The position numbers were made by a program, and so were the translations under genes. Of a stretch of DNA of 64,000 nt, positions 1 through 12,804 are shown piece after piece. The stretch covers positions 12,366,997-12,430,996 of the forward strand of contig JAKTNV010000007.1 in assembly GCA_022747635.1 (NCBI GenBank). Reading direction: 5' to 3'. Position 1 is the stretch's first letter. Each line of letters begins with the position of its first letter. Source of the DNA: Hetaerina americana (lineage: Eukaryota; Arthropoda; Insecta; Odonata; Calopterygidae). Below the pieces are notes generated by a model, which saw only the letters and a list, made by a program, of their open reading frames with translations, was not told the origin of the DNA and did not search any database.

Positions 1-1820
1 AATATTTTAATATTACAGCCGTCATTTTAATAGTTCAATGGCGTGCAATGAATGACACTTCTGATTCATGAATACTGGTGATTGAGAATGAATATAGGAA
101 TATTTTCCTTATACACTATTGCATTTACATTCAATAATTGATTAATAACTCTCAAACGCTCTGGGAACTATTGTTTACAATGATATTGGGATAATCATAA
201 GAAGACCTTGAAGAAAATTGTCTTGAAGTTGATTTACATAGAAAACATAATTGAAAAACGATATGATAAAATATCTCCCATGATTATTTTAAGTGGGATA
301 ACGTTTTGGTAGAAAGTAACAATATGTATTCAATAAATTCACTGTGATTTGCCGGCAGGGTTTTGTCCTTGCTTCAACTGAAAATGCATTGATGGTATGA
401 AGTCGTTTCCCATACATTCTCTTATAGAACCATTTAATTTTTTTCTTGAGGAAACTTTTCGCAAGAGGCAATAAATCACTTTGCTCCGATTCGGTTTACT
501 TCTGTCGGATGCGCTTGTCACGGGATAAATGGTCAAAGCAGGCATTCCTGGTTTCAAATAACAGACATATCCGGATCCCAGTTTTAATGAACGCAGAATG
601 GAGACGGATTTAGTGCGGTGAACGGGAAATGAAGTGGCCGGCAGCATTTTATTCTGAGCTGATATCGCCTCAATCTGAGAAATAGGAATGTCCAACGAGA
701 AAAAGATGTCCACTAAGGGGGAAAGTTAGAATTAAAAGCGAATGCCGCGAGCGATAAGAACTATATTGGATCGGAGAAACTCGCAGTTAAGAAAGTATCT
801 GATTGGAATATGTGAAGAGCCACTTGAAAAATTTGGAGAGTTAACTCACATCATTTGATTTTGGACACATCTCTACCCTGCTTTATCTCTCTTATATCTC
901 AAGTGTCCATTGTTATCATCGGACAATCTGTAATGATACTTTGGGTTTTGAAAACATGAATGATACGAAAAGAAGATATTTAAAACTATCTTTGAAAATC
1001 CATCGCGAAAATATAGCCCGGGCAACGCTTCTGAATTTGTATAACCACAGACGATAAGAGATTAAACCTCATTATAACTCTTTTCTCAGTATTTTGGCTG
1101 CACTGAACTCATCTTGAATATTAGAGCTTCCTGCTCAAATAGACTATGGCCATTTGATTCATCGGATGCATCCGGACTCTCACAGGAAAGTGGACCACAC
1201 TTTGAGGTTGTTCTACGGAGCAGAAAATGGCCAAAGAACTCCGAATTATCAGCCCCTTTCATTATGAGCGCGCTCTATGGGTCGGGATTCCATGAGAACT
1301 GCTTCGAAAACGCCATTAAGCCTTCAACCACGCTCTCCATTTTTTTATTCTCTCAGAACGGTTGCAGTTTTAACTGCTCGGGATATCCCACTTGATTAAC
1401 TGGATCTTTGCGCCATCGTCCGCTTACTGTCGAGGAAGCGACGCGGGAGCAGCAAGTGGCCTCGGGACGACGGGAAAATGGGGGAGGGGGGAAACAAGGA
1501 GATAAAGGAAGTAGAGGATTTCTAGCAATGAATTTTCTCAAAAAAAGTACGCGATATGAACTCTTTTCTTTTCTCCATTATGCTTCTTACTTTTTAGCAA
1601 CAAGGTACAGTTCGAAGCTTTCCTATAATGCGGCACGATAAACTCATCTAAATCCTTCTTAAGTGAACTTTCTTCGCTGTACTTCACTTTTACCCATTGG
1701 TGACAACTTAATTTTTATCCTCCACTCCAGTTATTGTAGCGAAATAGCTTGCCGTTTAATCTATTCTCTAGCCGATCCCTGTTTCCTCAATATTTCACAG
1801 ATTCTCGAAAGATTGATCTC
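1..1820. other. Unassigned sequence, no gene seen
   Basis: AT-rich sequence in which open frames are short and have no recognisable domain, repeated peptide or known transposon motif. The part from about 1410 to 1510 is locally GC- and purine-rich. I see no reason to call a gene here. Confidence 0.6.
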
Positions 1821-2343
1821 GCTCTCCCTAGCTTTTCCCACAAACCTCATTCTTTGCTTAGACTTTCCTCATTTTATTGTACTCTATCTTCACTGTCATT
1901 TAATTTGGGTATATGTAGGTGTATTCTTAATTTATATATGTATATGTATGTATGTATGGGTGTGTATGTGCGTACTTCTGTTTGTATTTATGTATGTGTA
2001 TGAATGCATGTATGTATGTTTATGTGTGTATATGTATGTGTGTGTGGATATGTATGTATATGTGTAGGTATGTGTATGAATATAGGTATGTATGTGTGTG
2101 TATGTGTATGTATGTGTATGTGTGTGTCTATATATATGTATATACTTTTTTCTTTTCGATGTGCAAATCTGTGTTAATGAATTGATGTCTGTCTATATGT
2201 ATTTATGTGTACATATGAATGTATTTATAAGTTTAATGGCTAATATAATATGTATATGACGATGGGTTAAATGGAAGAAGGGACCATTTGGTCTCAATTT
2301 CGCCCAAATAAAGACCACTATCTATCTATCTACCTATCTATCT
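1821..2343 (+). mobile_element. 3' end of a non-LTR retrotransposon with microsatellite body and (CTAT)n tail
   Basis: The segment starts with a block, gctctccctagcttttccca, that recurs with few changes at 63828. It ends in a motif containing gatgggttaaatgg, also found at the right edge of the window. Between them lies a long TATG/TGTA-type simple repeat (about 1930-2150). It closes with a short AATAAA-like stretch at about 2306 followed by (CTAT)n at 2317-2343. A shared 3' untranslated region ending in a tetranucleotide repeat fits a non-LTR retrotransposon end. The copy at the right edge follows a decayed CR1-type reverse transcriptase, so I infer that this is the tail of the same kind of element. 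No coding part is visible here. Confidence 0.55.
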
Positions 2344-5300
2344 CGACAGATCTCCATATTCTGTCTTGAGGACCCAATATCAGACCAAAACATAAGGCAT
2401 GGTATTATGTTGTCAACCAATCAACGTGAAAACCTTACTTCTGAAGCTGTGAGCTAAGGTGTCCGTCGATTTTCTGGTTAGTAATAAGATATTTTCAAAA
2501 TTCTTCATCATGTTTGAATTTGGATGTATAAGATTATATTTTTTATAATTAAAGCTGTTGATATGCATTTATTTTAAATGTGAAATATTAATTGACAAAG
2601 AAGTGTTCTTTGAAAAAATGGGAATGTAAATGAAATAGCCTTTTGGGGCCTTCTTAGCATTAGTTCCCCAAGAAATGACGGGATAGAATTACTATCGCGT
2701 CGTAGTTGCGTGATAATTCAACATACTATATAAGTGACTACACAGAATGTCCTGTATGTTCTGAGTGTCACCGTTGTAAATCCCTGATTTGGCGCCTCTT
2801 GAATACCCCGACCAGAACGCCTAAAAAAAATAGCACTTGCTTCAAAGACCAAAGTTTTATTTTCTAGGCACCACACTTATGACGGAATCTGTGAGTGAAA
2901 CTGGGACGAACTTACCCTCTTTCCCTCCATATGCATTCCACTCGATGTATCCCAATGCATCGCGATATTTCTCGTGCTCGAGTAATGTAGTCCTAACAAC
3001 ATTTAATAAAGTCATCCTTTAGTATTACGTGTGATTGCGGAAGTATAGACTGTGGACTTTCACCGCTAATATTTTGGCAGTAGTATTGAATATTTTGATA
3101 TTGTTATTATTATAATTTCATATTTTTATCTTAATAACTATTGTTATTAAATGCTTTCGAACAACGTTACCTAACAGTCTTGGAAAATGTATTTACGGAA
3201 ACTATTTGGTGTTCGAAGAAATTCATGCTGATGCCTATAGAATTTATCAACCGTTGGATATAAGCATTGGACTGAATACATTATTAATTGAAACAACGAA
3301 ATGCATTTCTGCATCATTTATGTACGCAAACAAATCTTATTTTTATGTTAATATAATGGCTTCTCTAAACTTATGTTTTAAATTTGGAATATTCATCATT
3401 TGAAGTTGTTTTGTCCCATCAAATACATTTCCCTGTGTAGTTTTGTTAATGTAGTTTTTATGAAGAAGTACAGCTGGAAAGAGAAAGACTTGAAAGCATA
3501 ATTACTATAATAATTGTAAATATAACATCATTCAAATGTTGTACATCTTCTTCCAATGCGTTGCGGATAATTTTCACGAAGTATGCCTATTCTTCGAGCC
3601 ATTTGGACATCGGAGTAGGTGGATTCAAAAGTTTAATAATGAGTCTAAAAGAAAAATTTCTGCCCTTACCTTACTTTTTATGCCTAATTAATTTATTCCA
3701 GTAAATGTAAAGCATTCTCACAGCATAAAATATTTTAAACAAACTACTAGGAAATAAATGTGATGATTAACGTTGAGGGTAAATAGTTCAAGGTCGTTAG
3801 AAACCGTTACTAAAAAGTTGATTCTGGCACTCGGGTATGATCCCATTCATACTACCAAAGTATATAAAATATGTTGATGTGATAACGGACTCTTTGATAT
3901 GCTACGAAACGAGAACTATGGAAATTAAAATTCATATTTAATTATTCTTTCCCAGTGATCATGAAATGCGATATCATCAGATTTTATCAACTAAATTTAA
4001 ATGAACTCGGGTTTAGGGAACGGGCATCTGATATTTTTTTGGGGAAAATTCACTCAAATTTGAATTTTTAACAAGTTGGATTCAAATCTTGCACATTCCG
4101 ACCTTTTTGCCGTAAAATCAATTACAAAACTTCCAATGTCACGGGAGTTTCAACGCAAACTAAGTATCGCTAAATTACATGATATTTAGTTAATTTTTAT
4201 GAAAATCCGAATGTTGAATATTCCTTTTATAATACGAGATATGATTAATAAACTTAACAAGTTTCTCTTCAATGTCAGTTCTATTGTATTCTTGCACACA
4301 ATTATCACATTCCATGAATTTATTTTGTTTTACGCATGAGTTTACGCTTACCTATCACAAGGAATTCAAGGATTGACAAAGAAGTTGTTTGTTAAAGTAC
4401 AATTTTTACCAAAAACTGCTATCGTAATCTACTCCATGTCATTTTGACCAATGCACCTCTTGCTGGACAAAATTGTGTTCACAATTCCGATTTAGTTTCT
4501 CTACATTACTCCTATAGAGCGTGATTTAAAAACCTAATAAAGAATATAAATTGTCTTAATCTTGACAAAGCCTCAACATAATTTCATCCGCAAAATAGTA
4601 CCTGAGGTAAAAATAAGCATTATAACGCACTTGAACGAAAATTCAAGCAAGGAACATGTGCCATCCAGATCAAGGTATTATAAAGTGTTAAATGTCTCAA
4701 AACTTTCCGTTACGGTCATCGGCAAAAAGGAGGATACTTTCATCAATATTAATAGGCCGAAGTACATTTTTGAGATGATTTTACCTGTCACATTCGGTAA
4801 GAATGAAACCCCCCAAAAATCTCGCCTCGAGCAGAGACGAATGGAACTGTTATGTTCCAGATCGAGTGTTGAATGAGGGTTGAGTGGAGATAGAAAAGGA
4901 GGCAGAGGTGGAAAAGTGACGATGTGAGATTTCTCCGCATCCCTCCGTCGTCTTCTTGTCCCGTCCTCCCACCCCATCCACCCTGCCTCACCCCCCAACC
5001 CCCACTCTCCCCTCCCCCTCGCCGTCGCGCAAGTGGATGAGGGAACCGTTGTCAACCGAGGAGGGTGAACTTCCTCGGAACGACTGCCAACTGACACGAT
5101 GGAGTCTCCATAGCGAGCGAGGATTCTTTTTAAAGACTTATCGCTCAACTTCCTTCCCCCTTGCCCCACACTGCCAACGCCTCCCCCCCCCCACTCCCTC
5201 CTCCGGTTTTACGGGATTCGCTTGCTGGCACGAATGCTCACTCTTGAAGTTTCTCCAGCACACCACACCGCTCAAGCCTCAAAACTCCCCCGCTCTCTTT

Positions 5301-5592
5301 TTTCCCTTCCGATCCCGTCTTCCTTCACCACTTTCAATGCCTCTTTTTCGCTTTTCCACGCGGGAGTCCCTGAAACTCCGCAAATATCCTTGGGAAAAAT
5401 GTTTCGTGTTCGTTTACGTTTAGGTTTAGAGTTTTGTCCTCCTTCCTTATTTCTGCAACCTGAGAGATTTCTTACATTAGAAAACCTAATATCATTTTAA
5501 TAACATGATGTGCTTTTCCTGACAGATGTCTGAGGAGCTGCCTGTCACTTCATGTCGTATGCAACATCACTAAAGGTGTAAGATTAATAGCT
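2344..5592. other. Unassigned sequence; pyrimidine-rich GC block at about 4880-5420
   Basis: 2344-4870 is AT-rich with no coding signal or repeat that I can name. From about 4880 to 5420 the + strand is rich in C and T with frequent CpG. Its open frames (for example 4956-5423) are low-complexity proline/serine translations of that skew and are not convincing genes. Confidence 0.5.
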
Positions 5593-5600
5593 TGACTGCA
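5593..5600. repeat. Left target-site duplication of hairpin retroposon copy A
   Basis: The octamer tgactgca occurs here and again at 5734-5741, exactly bordering the hairpin-ended unit. Eight bases alone could match by chance. The second copy of the family at 52 kb also has an exact flanking repeat, which supports the reading. Confidence 0.5.
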
Positions 5601-5733
5601 AATTCCAAAGAAACTGCGGGAGATGCCGCAGCAGTAACTTTTAACGGAGTCATCCGCTAATATGCATTTCAATGCAATCATTTCAGAGTAGGCGAATGAT
5701 TTTTACACTCTGAAATGAGTGCATTGAAAAGCA
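5601..5733 (+). mobile_element. Short hairpin-ended retroposon, copy A
   Basis: A 133-bp unit beginning aattccaaagaaactgcggg is about 90% identical over its first 80 bases to a unit at 52345. The head contains two short self-complementary stems: ctgcgg with ccgcag around a 6-base loop, and cgga with tccg around gtca. The 3' part is an inverted repeat, with 5662-5688 complementary to 5708-5734 at all but two positions around a 19-base loop. The unit is flanked by the direct repeat tgactgca (5593-5600 and 5734-5741), which I read as a target-site duplication. There is no open frame, so it must be non-autonomous. I do not recognise the family. Confidence 0.6.
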
Positions 5734-5741
5734 TGACTGCA

Positions 5742-8700
5742 GTTTTATTGGGTTCAAAGGTTTACCGTATCCCAGATGAATATCAAAATTGATCGTATGC
5801 TCGTATTTTCCAACATTTAAAATTGATTATTAGGCCTCCACATGTAGATTTTTTGCTCTTACTTTAAGCATATAGTTATTACTATATTAAGCATATATTT
5901 TATAAATTTGCCCTAAAATTTGCATTATGTTAATAATGTTGGCATAGATCTTTGATTGCGCATTTGTTGGAACTCTTTATATATACATACGCGTAATGCT
6001 TAGTGAATTTTAGGTAACATCAGGATGGTAATGGTGATCAGAACAAATTGTAATTTTTCACTAAAACGTTTCACTGGGTTTTTATAATGTTGGCGCGTAT
6101 AGTTTATTATTATGCCTTATAACGATCCTGCCCATAAGTTAGCTTACTTCATCAGCAAGCACCCGGATTCTCCACTGCTCTTAATCTTGTTGATATTTTC
6201 GTTCCTAACGTTTTCAGTAAGTTCCAACTAAAAGTTATCTCCTCCATCTTCCAAAAATTTTCAGGCTAATAGTAATTAATTCTCATTCTAAAATATTCAA
6301 TGCAGTGTAGTACAATCTACAGCTCGCCAATAGTTTTTCTGAAGGCCCGAGACCGCTGATGTCGATATGGTTAAATGTAACTAAAACCCAGTTATTCAAT
6401 ACATTTTTGCAGCTATTAATGTAATTAAATAACTCAAATTCACAATTCAATTGACATTATTGCTATAAGTTCCTTAATGCGGCCCTCAGACTCTGCAAAA
6501 AAAATTCAGTTGTTGATATGAAAAGGTTGAGCACCCATTATTTACATAGTGTTGAACGGGTGATTTCAACGACTGAATATAAAAGTATTTTTGAAGAAAA
6601 CTAGCGTCTCCCGGACGCAAAGAATATAGCAGCAGCTAATTGGGAAAATTTTAACTTCCAATAAGATATTTACTAAAACCTATCAAACCCAATCGCTAGC
6701 CAGACTGTGTTGCTCTCCAAATCCAACGTTCTGCTCTAAATATTGAATGCAATTTGAGTTTGTGTGCATGAAATCTAAACGATATTTGCTAAAGATAATG
6801 TAATTCTGTTTTATTTTAACGTATTTAATTAAATTTCTTGGTCAAAAACTCTTCAATTTTTTATTTTTTGAAATTGGTAGCATATTTTTAGCAAAGAATT
6901 TCTTGTCAAAGCAAGTACCGTAACGAAATTTTTACAAGTGAGGTTTATTAAAATGGTATTAGTTCACATTGAATATTTCTTTTACCAATCTACTATTAAT
7001 ATTACGTGCCATTTTTCGCTTCTTTCGAATGTTCTTCATGAGGAATTTTCACGGGAATGATTACTTTATGTTTGCATATTAGCCTTTCACTTTTTGAGCG
7101 TATGAGTTCTAACGATTTCAGAAATCGGAGCATCAAATAAATTGCTATCTTGCTAACAAAGTATATAATCTCTCTCGGTTTTCTTTAAAAAAAAAGCTCT
7201 GCTGACCTCCTCACATACCTTTTGTGCTTAAATTAAGTTCTCATAACCCCTAGATACAATTCTTTAAGCGTAGATGGGCGGAATTGGATAAGAACCAGGT
7301 CAGTTTCATTATTATTTATATTTGATTGCCGAATGTCTCGCACACCCGGAAAGGCTTTCTCAAACCCTCAGGAAGTGCGTGCGCCGCGTCCTAACAACCG
7401 TTGTGCGAAGGCACGGTTCCAAGTCCGAACAAATGGCCAGAGAAGACCAAGAAAAAGAGGTGAACTGAGCATTTGGGTAGAATAAAATGGATTTATTTCG
7501 GGAATTCAGAACTATAATTTTGATTTTAAATGCTTAAGGCGCATGGAAATGGCATTAGAATAAGTTCCTTAGCAGATATTTCTTCGATTATCAAGCGATG
7601 AATCGTTTAAAATAATAAATTCGACAATAAAGACCAGTTCTCTCTATTTTTTAAATGATTTGCGAACAAAGAGTGTGAAGTTTTTACGTGTGGGCATGAC
7701 ATTGAAATCAGTTATCACTGAATCGAACACACGTATGTTATTTGAATTTTGAACGCAGTCACCTTAAATCACTGAATTATCTGTATCTTATTTTTGCAGG
7801 CAAGAAGTGAATTCTGCTCTTGGGCACAAATGGCGCAAATCGTCCGTTATACTGGCCCGAAATTTTATTCTGTAGATGCGTCAGGTAGCTATCAACTCTC
7901 TTGATTTCGAAAGAAAGAACGGTGAGGTTAAATTTCCACTGGGGAAGAGGAGCGTCACATTGGGTGACACGCATCGATGACCGACTCCCAAAATATCGCT
8001 AATCACGATTCGTAATAGCCGATCTTCATCAAGACCAGCGGCGACCTTCGCAGTTTCCTGTTGAATCATTTCCCTCTATCCTTTACCGCCCTTAACTTCA
8101 GAATTCCTCCTTTTGACCCCGTTATGAGTTTAAGTCTTTCCGGCCCGCCCAAGATTCACCCAATTAGTATCCGCCCATCCAGTTGGGCCGAGGCAGGGGG
8201 GGGGAGGGGGTAGGGAGAGAGAATATAAAAGGGTTGAAGACCTCGGTTATTTTTATTACGGGTAAAAAGATGTCCGAAATTCTCGCCCGTTTTGATTGCA
8301 TCACGGTGCCTCTTTTCCTCTCTCTCTCTCTCTTTCCTTCTGCCTGTCACGGCTTCCCTCTCCGCTAGCCCTTCCACCTATCCTCAGTTCCCCCGATATT
8401 ACCAGTGCCTCGAAATCCCACCTGTCGAAAGGATTGACTTCAAATCGATTTTGTAATAGGTGTCAGATCACTTTGAGGTCTGAGGTCTCCGACGGGGCGG
8501 ATTTCAACGCGAACTCGGGACTCCTTTCTGTGAATGTTATCTGATTTTGGGCCTTTTGAATGCTAAACGTTTCTGATATTTTCTTTACAGTTAGGTCAAA
8601 CGCTCACAAAAACTCGTGACGTCTCATCATGAAGTGTCAGGATTATAAAATCAATAAAGTTTTATCGAAATCATCAATGACATGAAGTGGTTTAAAACCC

Positions 8701-11700
8701 CTACGTCGGGTATATTGTTCTATATTTCAACTCTCTAAAAGATTGATTTTATATTTTGTTTTTTGATTTTAGATCGAGATATAGTAACTCGTTTGCAAAC
8801 CTTTTAAGCATTTTCAAGTACATTCTATGAGTATATGATGAAGCTAATTTTATATTAGGGAGTATCCACGAGGAGTGGTTTCCATTGCAATGGATAGGAA
8901 AACAAAAACTTATCCTATTGCCACTTGCTAGTCCCATTTGACACTCCATAGTGTGCGATGAATCTTCAAACAGTTTTAGTTGATTGTTTATTACATGGGA
9001 TTTTCAATTTAAATTTTCCGTTGATACTTTTCTGTGTAATTGTATTCGAAGTAGTAAATACTAATTTGAATTTTACAGGGTTAAATTGTGTTTGGATGGG
9101 TCATATTCGGAAATCAGCAATTCTTTGGAGTTTGCTTCTTTGATTTAATGAAAAAAGCAGGATACGAACTTAAAAAAGACAGAAAACCAATGCGCTGCTC
9201 CTAACTGACGCCATAATAACCACTGAATCATTTAATAAAACAATAAATTTGTTTACATCAAATAAAATTTGACTAATTATTCATTTGAAAATAAACATTA
9301 ATAAATTTTTAGTGGTACGATGCCAATAGAAATTTTACCATCATTGTATTCATTCAATGTGCAAATTTTTGCATAACTTTACGAGTAATTATAGTGTCGC
9401 TAGGTCGTTTTCGTAAAAAAAATTATTTTTTGCCTTCCCGGCTTCTGCGGTAACATGTGTGGGTCCCCAGAAATCCAATAAGTCACCTTTGGCTTGTTTT
9501 TACAAGTTCCACTGGGGCATAATCATCAAAGTTAGCACAAAAGGAAGAGCACTAACCTGCGGCCGTTGAATCATCAGATAGGATTGTGATTCACCCAAAT
9601 AATCGACCTGGTGTCGCTTTCGATTATGTATTTTGACTCGCGCCTTTAATGAAAACAAATGAATGTTCCTTGGGTGGTCCTCCATCATCAAATCATGTTG
9701 GAGGAATGACTCCATAAAAAAGGGCAACAAGAAGTTATTGCAACGTATATTAGTTGTCGGGACTATTACGAAAGTTCTTTACCGATTTTAGGCAAGTGAA
9801 ACGTGATTATATGGCCATCCCATGCCTGAGCCTGCCCAGTGGTGTGTTCCTGACCCAGTTCTATAGTTAGGTACTATTCATGTAGCATGATGCCTGAAGC
9901 TGATCGCTCGAAATATACCAAGACCCCTCTCCTCCTACAAACACTTGAGGATGAATGGAGGTTTTAACACTTAAATATCCCTTCACCCTGTCATGAATAC
10001 GCGGCGGACCGAACCTCGCCATTGCGTAAGAATACCCCCCCCCCGGGAGTTTAAGACGCACTCTTTCCGCCGTCCATCAGATAAGATCGTCGGGAAGGGG
10101 GGGGGAGAGGGGCGTAAGACCAATACCCTCTAAAAATTTACCTCCTATTCGACCGCCATTTTATAAACCGGTTGCAAATTACCAAGGAGGTAGAAAGAGT
10201 GAGAGGGAGAAACGGGCCCACGGTTCAAAGCGAACCGACCGATCCCCTGAAATGCGGTCTCTCCTTCCGACTATCCGGTCAGCTCTTAGGGAGCAGCGTT
10301 CCTTGACGTCATCGCCTGTAGAGATGAATCTCGCTAACGGAAAAGCGATCACGATAGCTATTGCACAGCCGGTGTGTCTTCCCTCCGTCCCACTCCACCT
10401 CCCCCTCTCCGCCTCTCCTCCCTTCCCTCCCTCTCTTCATCTCATCCATTCATCGAATTTCACTTTAAATTCAAGACTCTCTCTCATTCCCCGAGGAAAC
10501 CGCATCGACCGCTCATAATGACATAAGTACCATTCCGGTTCAACCCCACCCATCTCCGCTTCACACACGGCGCATCTCTCCCGCCCCAGGAGAAGTGAAC
10601 TACCCCTGGATACAGTTTCCCTTCGGCCCCTTCTCGCACCGCGGAATCGGATGAAAACCCACTGGAAGACGTCCTCCTTTGTCCGCCCATCTCATTCACG
10701 AAACGCTCAGCATTCCATCAACAAGAGTCACGATCCCCAGTATAGAGAGTCCCTTACTCACGTTCCCATCACTGCCTACACTGCCTGCTGTTCCTTCCGC
10801 GACTAATTTTGAGCAATTCTAATGGTTCTGCTTGAATATTTCTGCCCTCGTAATTCGATACCATTATCTTTCGAAATACGTTATTATTTGATGGCGCGTT
10901 TCCTGAGCGTTGCGGAATTCTCTGGTCCAATTTTTGTTCCGCAATCGCTCTCTTTGGAACTATTTTTCATGAAGGATGATAAAGACCTTTTGAGCTGCTT
11001 AACTTGTGAAAGAAATCTACACAATTTCCATTTTACCTTGTTCCTTCCGTGATCTTTTCCTCTGAGGAATGTTTCAGATTCAAACCATTTTCGTGAAATG
11101 ACGACATGATGGAGAGGACGCTTGAAGAAAATGGCTGTGATAGGTAAATAGCATCTGTTCAATTTGTATGCCTCGGCTAGTTGTTGGAGCAAATACATGG
11201 ATAAGAGGTAATGATATTAGAGTAATCTGATATCGGAACGATATATTTCATGGGGCATCCACATAATTTTCATATTTTCATGCGAGTAATTGGCTGGAAA
11301 TGATGACGAGATACATTTCCATGATGATATGTGCATAATTATAAGATGAGTAATCGTTAAAAACAATTTTTAAAACCCTTATTTTAAAATATGTGCGCGG
11401 TAATTATGGAAAAACTGATATAAATCACCAAGAAACCAGAATTCACTGTCGAAAAAAAAAATTTCATCGGTTGAAGGTACCAATCAAAACGATGCTTCAT
11501 TGTTTGCATATTCATCCGCTTTATCAACAGCACATTCGCATGGATTATTTAATTTTATTTCATCATCCCTCACAGTACTACTAATTTATGGCCCTAGTGT
11601 AAGTCTCTCCGACATCTCCATTCAGAGAGACATGGGATAACATCATTTTAACGGCGTCGGAAATCAGTTTCAAAAGCTCTGACTACACCGATTACCTTGT

Positions 11701-12750
11701 GAATGAGCCCCGACGTTGTCCATTGATAGCACGACGCGACGTACCGATATTTACAAGAATCTTTGGAGGATCGCAGTATTTTTTATGGCGTGCTTAAAGA
11801 CTCCGCTGATTGTGTCGTTGGGCCGTGGGAGGTGGGCATTCATGAAGAGGAGGAACGAATGGTATTCTTAGCAAGTTTTCGAGACTTGGCGCGCTAGGAG
11901 TCGTATACTTACTTCTATCGCCGTGCCGAAAGAAATGTATTCCTCTGCCATATATGGAAACAAATTCATGAGCAAGGTATTAAAACGGAGGATGATGACC
12001 TCCGTGATATTCCGCTTCGAAACTTCACGCAAAAACGAATGTTGAAGTAACCCACGATTTAAGTCACATTTCTCCGGGTTGTTCTCGCGCGAGGAAGACT
12101 CTTAAATGAGTGCATTTTGCATGCATCTTCAGACGCAACGGAACAGGCGTTCGCCATAAGATAACAGAAATGGGGCACCAGCGGTATCTTGTCTCTCTCA
12201 CACTCTCTCGGAGTGTGCGTTCAATTTCGTTCGGGCAGGAAATTTTTCTCTTCCCAAAGCGGTTAACGATGCAAAATTTCATTAATGGATAATAAGATGC
12301 TAAGCTAAAACCATGAGCCAAGTAAACTGAGAAGTCTCAAAAAAATAATTCATTTCTCCTGAAAAAGTACAGGTAAAAATCACGCAGAAAGTATTTACTA
12401 CTGAATTCTTTATGCAACCATGAAATTTTATCTGTATACGCAGTATGGTGTTTGTAATCAATTAAATTAGAAAAATTATGAAAGAAGAATTTTATTTGAA
12501 AAGTTAGGTCCTATTTAACATTCTTGTAAATGTGATGCTGACGACCTATTGTCAAGTAAGATTAAAAGTGATAGAATTTTCTTGTCATCAGATTGTAAAA
12601 AATTTTCAAATACGCCCAAAATACTGTTTAACATGAATTTAATAAATTGATACTAACCATTTATTTAGGTCATCATTTTGCAAGTTTATGTTTAGTTAAT
12701 TATGTTGGTATGTTAGAAACTTGTCATGCGATTTAACTTCTTTCAAAACT

Positions 12751-12753
<3 letters not shown>
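5742..12753. other. Unassigned sequence, mostly AT-rich
   Basis: No transposon protein, RNA gene or repeat pair was recognised. Two pyrimidine- or G-run-rich patches stand out: about 8150-8400, with a CT-repeat at 8310-8335, and about 10020-10720, which is CpG-richer and carries poly-C and poly-G runs near 10029 and 10097. Open frames in these patches (for example 10252-10518) look like by-products of base composition. Confidence 0.55.

Positions 12754-12802
<49 letters not shown>
12754..12802. repeat. (TA)n microsatellite
   Basis: Uninterrupted alternation of T and A over about 49 bases. Confidence 0.97.

Positions 12803-12804
<2 letters not shown>

Noticed and set aside
1932..2185. Cys/Tyr/Val-rich open frames
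   Set aside because: They translate a TATG/TGTA microsatellite.
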